Assembly (NCBI GenBank): GCA_016508695.1
Contig: VNKQ01000006.1
Location: 124,001 to 188,000 of the forward strand
Source: Hyphodiscus hymeniophilus
Taxonomy: Eukaryota > Ascomycota > Leotiomycetes > Helotiales > Hyphodiscaceae
Reading direction: 5' to 3'
Length of the DNA stretch: 64,000 bases
Shown here: positions 38,376 to 48,730 of the stretch, one piece after another
Layout: each line of letters opens with the position of its first letter
Numbering within the stretch: position 1 is the first letter of the stretch
The notes under the pieces: generated by a model
The model's input: the letters and a program-made list of their open reading frames with translations, nothing else
The model's database searches: none
Told to the model about the DNA's origin: nothing
Made by a program: the position numbers and the translations under genes

Positions 38376-39099
38376 ACCTTATATTTTATTTACTATACTT
38401 AAGTATAACTTTTATTTTATCTCCTATCCCGCTACCTAGGGTATAACTTTTACCTTATCTCTTATTCTACTATCTAAGGTATAACTTTTACTTTAGCTCT
38501 TATTTACTATACTTGAATATAACTTTTACTTTATCTCTTATCCTATTACCTAGGGTAATATATTAGCTACCGATTGTAATAATAATACTCTACTTAATAC
38601 TCTTATATTCTAACTAAGTAAGGTATCACTTATCTACTTAAGTATAGAGTAATTATTAATTAAAGAAAGTATAACTTTTACTTTATTTCCTATTTTACTA
38701 TTAAGGGTAATATATTAGTTATTATTAGCTACGCTTACTTAGGTATTCGGGTTTTTAGAATATTAGGCTAGCTACCTTTTTATAACCAAATAAGTATATA
38801 GCCGTTACTATTTACTATTACTTTATAAGTCGAAAAGGGGGTATATTTATTATTATATTTTTTTATATTAGTGCTTTTCCCTTTTAAGTTTTACTTATAA
38901 CTTTTAAAGTTAATTTCTTACCTTAGTTATCTACTTTCTATTTTTAAGCTTATTATAATACTTTGTCTACTTTTTATAAGCTATGTGTTCTAGTCGTAGC
39001 CCTTCTCTTATAAAAGTTAATATAAGTTAAGTAAAGGCCGAGTCTTCTTAATATACTATAAATGCCTAAGTAAGATTTACTTCCTCTATAATTAAGCAA

Positions 39100-41300
39100 A
39101 ATAATTACGATAATAGTAATATTAATCTCTTTAAGTTAAGGCTTTTACTATTTGAACTTAGTCTCGATAAGTAATATACTATTTGGTATTTAGAGAAAGT
39201 AAAGGAGTAAGAGAGCTAGTAGTTAAATAAGACTTCTAAATACGTAAATTATAAACGGTTTAAGTAAGTTACTTAAACGTATATATAAGGGTCGAAAATA
39301 TAAAGAAAATTTTATTAAGTTATAAAGCTAAAAACTATACTCTTAAAAGTATTATATAAGGGTTACTAAAAGGTATATACACACCCTAGGCTATAAAAAA
39401 GTAGTAATAATATATTTATACTCTCTTGGCATTAAAACAAGTATAACGAAACTAAAGGCTAGAAGAAGATTATAAAAGGAGGAATACTTATAATAGTAAG
39501 TATATATACTATTTTTAAAAAATATTTAGTAATACCTTTAGAATTCTATTCTAGCCTTTACAAACAATTATTAGAGAAAGTAGTTATATATTAGTATTAT
39601 AATAGCAAATTTACCCTTTCGGTTTATTAAAAACCCTAAAATTCGGAAACTATTTACTATACTCTGGCCAAGAGTTTTTCTTTCTAGTCGTATTACTATT
39701 TAAACTAATCTAGATAATAAGTATCTTTATATTATAGCGTATATATTTAAGGATTTCCTACTTAAAAGTAAAGTATCGATTACTCTAAATAAATAGTAGA
39801 GTCCCTTTACTAGATTGTTTATTACTATTATAATATATTATATTATAGTAGACTAGTAATAGAGGGAGGTTCTTATTGGGTTTAAGTATATTTAGGAGGA
39901 GTATATTAGGAAAGTAATAGTAAAAACAGTTCTTAATGTCTTATAACGATTTTAGCTAATAAATAAGTTATATTATATTATAACTAATAGTATTATAACT
40001 AATAGCAAGATGAGAAGGAATCTTATAGTAATACTCGAGGAAGCTACCGCTAGGGTATCGTTTATATAAAACTATAAAGCGATAAAGATTCCTTGTCTTG
40101 CGTATATTATATAGTTAGTTATAAAGACAATACTAAAGATACTCGAGGTAAACTCAAGCGAAGAAGAACTTAACGACGAGGACGATATAAATTAGTTTAA
40201 ATTAGGTAATATTAATTTAGTTATAGCTGCGATTTAAAAGATTAGGACACTTACTTATAGTAACGTCTTATAATAACGTTAATAAGAATATTTTTAAAAG
40301 ATACGCAACTTAGGAAACTTAGTAAGTTAATCGAGCTAGAGAATAAAGCTATTACTAATAAAGTAATTAAAGGCAAAGAGAAAACGACTCTTATACTTAA
40401 AGAAAGATATTAATATTAAGTAAAACTCTACTTATAATATAATATTATAAGTAATGTGTTTGCAAGTATTATTAAAATCCTAGCTCGAGGTAAAGATAGT
40501 TAATAACCTTATACTTAAGCGTCTTACTCTTACAAATACAAATTAAAAGAAGCTAAGGTACCTTATAGTCTTGCTTTGACTTTTTGCCTCCTTTACTATA
40601 CTTATTAGTTCTAGTATAAATATAACTATTAATTATATATAGAATATTTATAATAGCTTATTTAATTATCTCGAGGATTTGCGAGATAAGCTATTAAAAA
40701 AAGATTAAGTCTTTAACCTATAGATTTACGTGTTTATTACTATTATTAGCGCTAGGCTTAAGTCTCTAAAGTTGTATTATTCTCGCACTAGTAGACTAAT
40801 AGAGTAATAATACGCTCTTACGGGGATATTAGACCTTACTTAAAAGCTTAATATCTTTAAATTTACTAATTGGACACTATAGCTTAAAAAGAAGTATAAG
40901 CGCCTATTCGCTTAGTATTAAGAGGAAAAGTATAAGCCTATACTAATAAAAGCTCTTTTAGTCGAGAATAATCTAGTTACTACTCTAAGAACTTAGAGCT
41001 TAAATATAGTATTCCGACTTAATAAAGATACGCTAGATATACGTATAGTAATTGTAAGGCCAAATATTAAGGCCGACTACTTTCTTACTAGTCTAATTAT
41101 ATAAGATAATACTAATATATCGGTTCTTACGATTTAGAAGAAATTAGAGCCGGCTTTCCCCTTTATTATATTTATAGCCCGAGATATACTAGTAATTCTA
41201 AGTATATTACCTTCTAATATAATAATAATAAATAGTAACGTATTATTTCTTCTAACTAATTTTCTTAGTTACTAGTACTAGAGTTAAGAGAATTTTTAAT
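39100..41300 (+). pseudogene. hAT transposase (RIP-degraded)
   Basis: Plus-strand translation of 39,595-39,700 keeps the conserved hAT segment ANLPFRFIKNP, KLFTILWPRVFLSSRITI. Downstream follow a KVSITLNKWWSPF-like catalytic neighbourhood (about 39,765), NSKMRRNL, and PCLAYIIQLVIK (about 40,090-40,125). C-terminal dimerisation-type sequence is probable up to about 41,300. The frame is interrupted by TAA and TAG stops and no TGA, as expected from RIP. Limits are approximate. Confidence 0.7.
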
Positions 41301-41797
41301 CTAGCTCGTAATCTTTATAACTATTATAAGGCGTAAATATATCTAATTATAATTATAAAGTTAATAATTATAAAGTATTTTAATTAGTATAAATAGACTC
41401 TTATTAATAATTAGCAAAACGTAAACTATAAGTATAATACTCTTTATACGAGTAATAATATAGACTAGACCGAGAAAGAGATTATAAATATAACTATAGT
41501 TTTAGATAATAAGAAAGAGAAAGTAAAACGTTTACTATAATAAAGGAAAAAAAGGCATTAGAGTATTAATATCGATAAATTAAAGGGTCTTTCCCAAGTA
41601 AGAGCTAGGCGTTAAAAGTAATAGGCTTTACTTATAATTTTAGAATTACAATTTACTTTTACTTTAGAGAACTACGTTATATATATTTATTACTATTACT
41701 ATAATACGTTACTCTTAAAATAAATACGGTCCTATAGTCGTATAGTCTTAAACCAAACTATTCTTAGTAAAGACTATAAGACCGCGGTCTAAAATTA

Positions 41798-42010
41798 GTC
41801 CCTAAAAATTTAGATTTTAAGACTAAACTATTTATAGACTAGACTATAAGACTACGGTCCCAAGTATAGTCCCTAAAAATTTAGATTTTAAGACCAAACT
41901 ATTTATAGACTAGACTATAGGACTATAGTCCTAAGTATAGTCCCTAAAAATTTAGATTTTGAGACCGAACCGTTATACGGTCCCTAAAAACCCTATGGTC
42001 TGGGACCGAA
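41798..42010. repeat. right subterminal 71-bp tandem repeats of the hAT element
   Basis: Copies of exactly 71 bp start at 41798, 41869 and 41940 (third incomplete), each beginning gtccctaaaaatttagattt and containing aaactatttatagactagac. Confidence 0.88.
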
Positions 42011-42030
42011 CCAGACCGTCGGCCAGCCTA

Positions 42031-42038
42031 ATTTAACC
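42031..42038. repeat. right 8-bp target duplication of the hAT element
   Basis: ATTTAACC, identical to the left copy at 35122-35129. Removing the element and one copy restores a continuous LINE reading frame. Confidence 0.92.
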
Positions 42039-42530
42039 CGTAAGAAAGGCAATTACAACTCCCCCTATATAGTTAACAAATAGCTTATAATTAAACCAAT
42101 TACTTTTACTCTTAAGAAGGAAGACTAGCTAGCCTTATACTAGCTAGGAGTCTAGTTTGACTACAAACTCACATTCTAAAGACATATCTCTAAGCGAAAC
42201 GCAAAAGCTCGTAAGGTAGCTTAATATATATAGAGCCTAGCGCGTACTAGGGATAGCCCCCTAGCCTTATACTTATAGAAAGTAGTTACTACTTGTATTC
42301 TACCTACTATACTCTATAGTATAAAGGCCTAATATATTAGACGATATAAGCTACTAGTATTTAAGAAGAACAACTAGAGAGAACTAGTTAATACTTACTT
42401 AGTACTAGAAAAGCGATACAATAAGAAAGGGACACCTTAGAATGATTTTATAATTAAATTTAGAGCCGTAGCAGGCTAGGAAGGGTGGTTATCGAACTTT
42501 CGCTCGATTCAAGAAAAATATTATAGGTGG

Positions 42531-42566
42531 GGGTCCCCTAAGGTAGTGTTGAGAGACCCACTATTA
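42531..42566 (-). repeat. right terminal inverted repeat of the island
   Basis: 36 bp, inverted partner of 12321-12356 with one mismatch; this copy keeps the unmutated CA. AT-rich sequence ends about 70 bp to its left and normal composition resumes immediately to its right. Confidence 0.88.
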
Positions 42567-42944
42567 ATCGCTTTTTTTCATTAGTCTGAGTCACGCCTGC
42601 TTCAATTGAAGCTCATCTCACAGTCGTTGCAAAGAAAAGGAACATTTAACCGTGGTTTATTAGCTCCTCGTCCCTTTTTGCTTTTTGCGCCGCAGCCCTA
42701 TTTCTTTCTGCTTCAATTATTGCGCTTGTCATGTTGACTGTCAAAAGCAGGGTGCAACAGTGAGGATTACGGTGATTTTGTGAGCCAGCCGACATGCTCC
42801 TGATCTGGATTCTGGAACGACTGGTTATTTGCCTTCCCAGCTCAGAAGCGTGTGGACAACTGTCCAGGTGACTAGCTACTGCATCGGGATCATGAGGTTT
42901 CCATTTGATTCCTTGGTCTGTTATTTTTCACATATGATTCTGAA
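42567..42944. other. right flank of the island, no gene seen
   Basis: Normal base composition with no open frame of interest. It is the 3' flank of the minus-strand oxidoreductase fragment. Confidence 0.45.
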
Positions 42945-43205
42945 TCATAGCCCTCCTTTCAAATTATCCCGCCCCTTTTCAGCAAGTGCATAGATCGTGC
43001 TCATAAGATTCCCCATTGGCAAGACCTGGATGATGTTGGCATCACAACCTGTGTCATTGGCCATTCCGTACATTCTCAAAGACTCGTATGCAAAACCATC
43101 ATACAGCTCCCTCATCATCGCACAAGTGCCATCGGGATGGTGATTTGTTCCGGCTAAAGAGTACAAATGCGCTTTGATTTCTTTCAAATCCTCCCTCCCC
43201 TTCAT
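42945..43205 (-). pseudogene. GMC oxidoreductase C-terminal fragment
   Basis: An 86-codon minus-strand frame matching the C-terminal substrate/FAD region of GMC (glucose-methanol-choline) oxidoreductases. It has GTNHHPDGTCAMM, which carries the catalytic-type His and the GTCAM signature; then SLRMYGMAN, where the family has LRVYG; and GNLMSTIYALAEKG, where it has GNxxSTVYAVAEKG. The usual ASI(F/I)P stretch is eroded. The preceding sequence has only weak resemblance, in another frame, and the FAD-binding N-terminus is absent, so this is a decayed remnant. It lies 380 bp from the island border. Confidence 0.75.
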
Positions 43206-43513
43206 CTAAAGCCCAACAACGTATTGTGATGAGGTGTGAAATTCGCAGATAGACTTGGCAGTGCGAGTAATTCTCCTATTTGCACTATATGACAAGCCTA
43301 GATCTCGGCGTCTGAGAATGATGATGATAATTCAATCTGATTTTTGTAGAATACTAGCATAGAGTACCTCTCTGTGAATTACAATACAAAAATCCTCAAG
43401 AACACTGAATCCCATGAAACATCAAAGAATATAGAGCGATGAGCGAAAATTACCAAGATGTGCAATGCCATGCGTGGGTTCTCCTATCCCATCTTATCAC
43501 TCATACCTCTTCC
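43206..43513. other. decayed upstream part of the GMC fragment, then intergenic
   Basis: The first 60-70 bp may still hold GMC-derived sequence in a shifted frame. Beyond that I see nothing recognisable. Confidence 0.4.
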
Positions 43514-44052
43514 TTATGCTCCCCCACCACCTCTAAACCACTCTGTTAACGTCTCAATCTCGGAGTCAGTCATTTTCTGCTCCGACGTTCCATGCCTCCT
43601 GATTATAAACTCGACCAAACTAGTTGGCATTTCAGGCTCTTGGTGCGATACCAAAGGGTAACCGTTTGCGGTAGTGTGGGAGTGATCACCGCGTTCTTCA
43701 GCGGCGTGGCGGAGAGAGATACTTTCTGTCAGGTATTAGCTTTATTAAAAGCAAGACTTGAAACGACAAGAGAGCTGGGAAAAGAGAGAAAGATGGGTCG
43801 GAAAAGGGACAAACCTTTCGCGACGAAATCCTTGAGCTTTGCCAATTCGGTGTTATCGAGTACCTCGTCATCGGTCCCATGTCGCTTGATGATATCGGAG
43901 GCGAGTTCTTTCCAAGGAATTCCAGCTGGGCCGCCAGTTCCTTCAACAGGTGTCAGTGATGCCCATTTGGATCTTATTCTGTTCGAGTAAGGCATATTGG
44001 GGGGAATGGAAATAGTCCTACGAGTATCTGGTTGAGTTGAAATTGTTGCCAT
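43514..44052 (-). CDS. hypothetical 149-aa protein with an internal duplication
   Basis: Two exons on the minus strand, 44052-43815 and 43725-43514, with an 89-bp GT-AG intron, give 149 aa. The start is the ATG at 44052 (MATISTQPDT). There is no signal peptide or membrane segment. The two exons carry related segments: DIIKRHGTDDEVLDNTELAKLKDFV in exon 1 and EFIIRRHGTSEQKMTDSEIETLTEWF in exon 2, both following [I/F]I[K/R]RHGT-x8-E[I/L]xxLxx[W/F]. This looks like a duplicated helical motif, one copy per exon, split by the intron. I do not recognise the family. The exact join gives a frame divisible by three with a stop where the similarity ends, which supports a real gene. Confidence 0.6.
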
Positions 44053-45000
44053 CTTGGTTAGTTTTTGGCAAGGAGGCTATGTAAATTTGATTGATTCTAC
44101 TTCAGGTTTGGCTATTGGAACTAGAAAGGGATGAAAGTGATGGTTGAGATGCTCTTGTACTGCAACATCCAGTGCAACGCTTCAGCCATCGACGTTTATC
44201 CAATGTTGGTTCTTTTTATCCATCCAATAGTGGCGACGAGAATTCAGGTGCCTGAATATTCGGATCTTAGCATGTTGCTAAGGCGACCAAGTAGGATGAT
44301 GGTTTTGTCCAGGCAACTGCAACTCTCACTTACACGATTAAACGCGAAGTCAAATAATCCGGAATGAGACAGTTGTAGTGAGGTTGTATGTATGAACAAA
44401 TTGAAGATACCAACCTGTCAGGTTGTCCGAATGAAAACGAGTACCTCAGGTTTGGACGAATTGTCCGTATGCATTCGTACTTACCTGCAGGGAAGACTGA
44501 AAACAACAAGCTGTAGAAGACGCAAACAAACGTGAAACTGTGTAATTCAAAAAGATTTTAGCACATAGTCTGTGATGAGTTATTCCTCAAAAGGAGAAGG
44601 GAGGAAGAGGTCATGCTTCAGGGGCTAGACGCTATTGAACATGGCATCTCGCTTAAATTTGGCATCTTCATTTTCGAGCTTTGAAAACCTTTCAGGTGGT
44701 ATAACCCAAACCGCGACAACGAAGTAAGGGCGACTCATATTGATGCACAAGATCACCCAAGTAGCTGCAAGGTTAACAGAGCGCCGGTCTATTATCAATC
44801 ATAAATCCAGCAACCTCTGTCTCAATTGCTCTAAGTCACGAGACCGGAGACGTCACCTGATGGAGGACTTTGGAAAGGTCCGTACATCCTTCAGCTATGG
44901 GAAGATTCACTAGGTAACGATCGCTCAGGGTCATCATGGTCATGACACCCATGCCTTACCACCCAATGCAATATGTGATGCATACAAGAAGTACCAGAGA
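44053..45000. other. intergenic between divergent genes, no recognised gene
   Basis: About 0.95 kb that should contain promoters for the minus-strand 149-aa gene and the plus-strand AlkB-like gene. A 78-codon open frame (44131-44367) has no resemblance to anything. An upstream exon of the AlkB-like gene could hide here. Confidence 0.4.
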
Positions 45001-46074
45001 ATGGCCGACACCTCTGTGGATGATGATTACGAGATCGTGGACTTCAGGAGAGGACTGACACCCATTCAGCAAGAGAGGATAGTCCCAGTTGATATCGTCT
45101 CATCGGATACGATAGACTCAGCATGCAAAACTTTTGAGCACCCAGGCAGAGATGTCGGTGAAGAGCTAGACGTTGCAAGACCGAAGCCGGATGCCTGTAC
45201 CATTTATGAGCACAGAGATTTCGATGGTCAGGCGCAAAGCTTCTCTTCTATTAGACGCGAGGCTTCTGACAGATTTGATAGGACTCAGAATCTTCCCATC
45301 TCTCCTTCCGCCTGAATGCCAAGTCATGCTGATTGACAAACTTTTCCATCGCGAGCTCTCAAACCCTCTTCAAAAGACAAACATCCACCATGATTACCAA
45401 ATCCCATTCCCCCACCACCACCAGGAAGATCACATCCCTCGTCTTTCTTTACCTATCCTCAGTCTGGCAAAAATCAGTCATTCATACCTCTCAATCCGCA
45501 TTCAAACCACAAACCAATCAATAACGCTCAATTCCTGCAGAAGAAACTCCGCTGGTTAACAATTGGAGACCAGTACGATTGGAATACCCGAGCGTACCCC
45601 TCATCTTCACCAACACCATTCCCTTCTGATATAGCAGCTTTGGTTACGACACTGTTCCAGGACGCTTTCAGACCCGAATCAGGAGTTGTACTGCTCTACT
45701 CGCCAAAAGATTACATGCCCGTCCACCGCGACGTCTCGGAGGAATGCCAGCGAGGTTTAGCAAGCTTTAGTCTGGGATGCGATGGACTGTTTATCGTCGC
45801 GCGGGACAAGTTTCCGGATGCTGACGAGACCGATGAGAATAGAGAACAGGAAATGGTTACCATCAGGGTGCGAAGCGGAGATGTGGTGCAGATGGGTGGT
45901 GAGACGAGGTGGGCTTGGCATGCGATGCCAAAAGTAATGGCTGGCACATGTCCAGAATGGTTACAGGAATGGCCTGTCAGAGGACATGAGGGAGAGCCGA
46001 AGATGTATGAGAAGTGGAGGGGGTACATGATGGGTAAAAGGCTAAATATTAGCTGCCGTCAAGTCTGGAGTTGA
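45001..46074 (+). CDS. AlkB-like 2-oxoglutarate/Fe(II) dioxygenase, frameshifted
   Basis: Resembles eukaryotic ALKBH1-type proteins, which oxidatively demethylate nucleic acids. Exons 45001-45226 and 45273-46074 are separated by a 46-bp intron (donor GTCAGG). Metal ligands HRD (PVHRDVSEE) and the distal His (WHAMPKV) are present, with SLGCDGLFIV and the 2-oxoglutarate arginines in RLNISCRQVW. The N-terminal part YEHRDF...LRIFPSLLPPE and LFHRELSNP also fit the family. The reading frame is broken: between about 45,395 and 45,430 it must shift, and one extra base in the five-C run at 45409-45413 restores it. The total then becomes divisible by three (342 aa). This is either an inactivating deletion or an assembly error. 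An additional upstream exon is possible. Confidence 0.8.
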
Positions 46075-46271
46075 GCGATCACGAACTTGATGAATTCTGG
46101 CGCTGAGAACTCTCCATCAATCCATTGACTTAGTGGCCGTCTATAAGCTACATCAACCACTATCTACAGCAATCGATCCTTGATCCCTTTGGCAACCTCA
46201 ACGGAGTCAAAGCTCTCAGTCACACCCATGTATGTTCCCATCTGCGTCGTATCGCCGCCAACGCTAATAAC

Positions 46272-47430
46272 TCAGCGTTGACGGAGTGGAATCAGGCCTG
46301 GATCGTTATGTTCGGCACAACCACGTGGTTTATTCTTCCAAACCCATCCCGCATCAGTCCAGTTTGTACCGAAAGCAGGTCCAGGGTGAAAGGCAGTCAA
46401 GAGTAAAGTAGCAAGCACGATCATCGCACCCTCCAGGATCATAAATGGCACCTCTTGATTGGCCAGCTTGCTCGAGAAACCTTTCGCCAATTCGGCGACT
46501 CGAAAGCATGAACGAATCAGAATGAAGATGGTTGCCAAGGACAATGCTGTGAAGAATCAGTAAAGGTGCGGCATGTTACGCTACGTTATGAAGAGGACTA
46601 CTGACCGAATAGAAATCTCTTGAAGGCTGGCTCGCTCTTCCCATTGGAAGCCATATTCTCCGACTCGTTGAGCTTTCCCCTCCGTCTGTCTCTTCGTACC
46701 TTCGACGCATACTCCACTGCCAAAACAATGAACAGCAACAGAGATATCACCTGAAAAGCAAGACCTCCGACCATGATGTGTGTGCCCTGCTCACTACCCG
46801 TGCTCGTATTCGCTGTGTCTGCAATAGCGCCGCCAGCTGCCTGTAAGACAAGTGCGATGAAGTCGCATGCCATGAATGTGAGCGAGATGGCTTTAGGGGA
46901 GAAGCGAGATTTCTCTCTGCCATAACGGACGATGATTCGGGAAAGAGTGAGGTAGATAGCTGCGGTGAAGAAGACAGGGGCGATTGTGATGCAGATCAGA
47001 TAGCTTCCGATTGTCAGCACCGCTCTTCTCCTTCCTAATAACTCCCACAAAAGGTGTGAAACAAGTTGGAGCTTTTAACCAAGAAAACTCACATCAGGAA
47101 CGGATTTGAATCGAATGGAATGAAATGCATCTGGACGCGACCAACATATCCAACCATTTCTAGCAACAGTCCACTCATCATTGCACACGAGAAGCTCCAG
47201 GTTCGGTACTTGACAAGCTGGAGAGCTTGAATGAGAAGGATGAGGCCAAAAATTGCAAGATATAGTGCGTTGCCAGCGAGGGACGGGTCGTAGTTGACCG
47301 TTGCCTCCGAAAGAGGGCACGTTCCGAGAGTGCAGCCGGCATCATTGCTAACTTGAGGCATCGTGACCCTTTCGTGGATCTTGAGGTTGTTTGTATCTGT
47401 GGAGTGTTCTTCAAGTGAGGTATTGCTCAT
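46272..47430 (-). CDS. RTA1-like seven-transmembrane protein
   Basis: Resembles the fungal RTA1 family (lipid-translocating exporter type; members are linked to resistance to 7-aminocholesterol and other lipophilic stress). Three exons on the minus strand: 47430-47093, about 47030-46606, and 46546-46272, giving about 345 aa, a normal length. The second intron (59 bp) is exact; the acceptor of the first (about 62 bp) is uncertain by a few codons. Hydrophobic segments follow the family pattern, beginning LYLAIFGLILLIQ, then FSCAMMSGLLLEMVGYVGR, TIAPVFFTAAIYLTLSRII, FMACDFIALVLQAAGG, and GLAFQVISLLLFIVLAV. The RS(C/I)FRVAEL and EGAMIVLAT segments near the C-terminus are typical. It is convergent with the AlkB-like gene. 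Confidence 0.88.
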
Positions 47431-48730
47431 GGAGGTCCTGAGGAGATTGAAGGAGAGGTATGAATGGAGGAAAAAGATCGTGAAGTTGAAGTGTAGATGA
47501 ACTTCGATTCACGATTTATATGACGAGGGTTGAAGTGTGAAGATGAAAGGTCTTGGTCTTGGTCTGCCTCGTGGAAGGAATTAGCGGAGGCTCGTCTGAA
47601 ATTTGATTATGACCAAATGCGGCCAACGTTTTGTTCTCAAATGAACGTCATTAGAGGACTTTTTGGAAGATCGTATTTGCATAGCAAATCGTTTCCAATT
47701 CACTTCGTTGTAGCGGCACGTTGTGTCCACAATGTCTTTGAAAATGCAAGGCCTCACGCACGTTTTCAGCAAGGCTGAAACCTGCATTGCTGTCGAACTA
47801 CCTTTATTCTTCAAAAGCCACAAACACGAGCTTCAGATCCAAATGCACATGTGATATGCAACCTACGTGGCTGCAACACCTTCGAAAAGGCCTCTTGGTT
47901 CTTCACGCAACGGGTGTAAGCTGCAGTACGACCTGAGAAGTCGACACAGCCGTCTGCCAGCGTCCTCATCTCGGCTTCATCCGACGGTTGTGCCCAGCAG
48001 TTTGTCACCTCGGCAATTGCGTTTTTGAATTTTTCTGTCGGACATATGGTCTCAATTCTGGCAGTGCTGGCAGTAGCGGTAAGTGACCTGTGGGAAGATG
48101 TTCGTCCAGAGAGAGATGTAATTACTGTTGACTTTCGGCCATCATTGGATGTCTCCACGCAGCTTCTGCCACACAACCTACCAATCTAGGACATTTGGTG
48201 ATTGCACTTGGCTGTCAAAGCGGTACCTCTGTGTATTCTTATTGAGACGAGACGAAAGATTGGAAAGATTTCCTGACACAACAAAGTCAGCTCCTCCTGC
48301 ACATTAAAATGATAGGTGGAGAATATGGCTTTAGTGACCTACCTGTCTTCAAGCTTTCAAGAGATTTTGAATTAATTTACCTACTGGATCTTATCTACCC
48401 ATTAAGGAACACAGCCTCGCACTGATCTGGGACTCGTAGCTGGGCCCCTTGTGCTCAACGACGGCACAAGTGGCGTGTAAGCTAGTCGACGATTAAGGCC
48501 CGCCATATTACCCAATCAATTTTAGTGTGCATGTACTTACGCTTCCGCCAATCATGACAGGCAACGGTGGCCCTTAGTCCTTAGTCACTTCCATACCTTA
48601 TGCTTACGCCTTAACTATTTGTCCCCCACTAGAAACATGCTCCTGGATCTCGCCCTTCAAATCAACCCATACGCAGAAAATCCTTCGTCATGATTTGAGT
48701 CTATATAGTTATGGTCCCATTATTACAGTA
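47431..48730. other. intergenic, small ORFs only
   Basis: About 1.3 kb between the RTA1-like gene (minus) and the Zn2Cys6 gene (plus). Two overlapping small frames are visible. One is a 121-codon minus-strand frame with several cysteines (47811-48176). The other is a 47-codon plus-strand frame (48046-48189) that begins with a hydrophobic, signal-like stretch. Neither is supported by similarity. Confidence 0.4.

Larger units (their letters stand above)
35130..42030 (+). mobile_element. hAT DNA transposon, 6.9 kb (RIP-inactivated)
   Basis: The ends are TAGGCTAGCCGG at the left and the inverted CCGTCGGCCAGCCTA at the right, flanked by the perfect 8-bp duplication ATTTAACC. Transposase coding lies on the plus strand in the right third. 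Subterminal repeats occupy both ends, as in many hAT elements where they bind transposase. The length is large for a fungal hAT; the left 3.9 kb holds several tandem arrays and a Lys/Glu/Asn-rich open-like stretch (about 37,100-38,070) that might be a second gene. Insertion is into the reverse transcriptase of the LINE, so the hAT element is the younger of the two. Confidence 0.87.
32205..42450 (+). mobile_element. Tad1-like non-LTR retrotransposon (LINE), interrupted by a hAT element
   Basis: Reading the plus strand, an endonuclease-like part lies at about 33,030-33,400 (motifs ALQTAF, EDIDVL, EPYIYPRTY). The reverse transcriptase lies at about 34,300-35,129. Its landmarks are AFDTLLLKRLLD, the Gly-Ser-Pro loop after a degraded PQ, and a degraded FGYADD box (read FGYIND). 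The hAT element splits the frame at 35,130; the LINE resumes at 42,039 in the same frame and continues to about 42,440 (KARKVAQHIQSLARTRDS-like segment). In-frame stops are TAA and TAG only. The 5' limit against the copia LTR and the 3' end near the right inverted repeat are not precisely visible, and no poly-A tail is evident. It is clearly less AT-rich than the copia copies, suggesting weaker or later RIP. Confidence 0.78.
12321..42566. mobile_element. 30.2-kb RIP-degraded transposon island bounded by 36-bp inverted repeats
   Basis: The left end (starting TAATAGTGGGTCTCT) and the right end (ending AGAGACCCACTATTA) are inverted repeats of 36 bp with one mismatch, a C/T difference in a CpA context. 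Flanks are compatible with a TA target duplication, as for Tc1/mariner-type elements, but TA is palindromic and the call is not firm. Between the ends the sequence is strongly AT-rich with scarce CpA and TpG, and almost no open frame above 60 codons. It contains an unidentified left segment, two copia elements, a LINE and a hAT element. Either an ancestral TIR transposon was the landing pad for all later insertions, or the inverted repeats define a larger composite unit. Confidence 0.75.

Noticed and set aside
12321..42566. Starship-type giant element with a captain recombinase
   Set aside because: No DUF3435-type tyrosine recombinase is readable near either end and no cargo genes survive; the content is explained by ordinary nested transposons. 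It cannot be fully excluded because of RIP.
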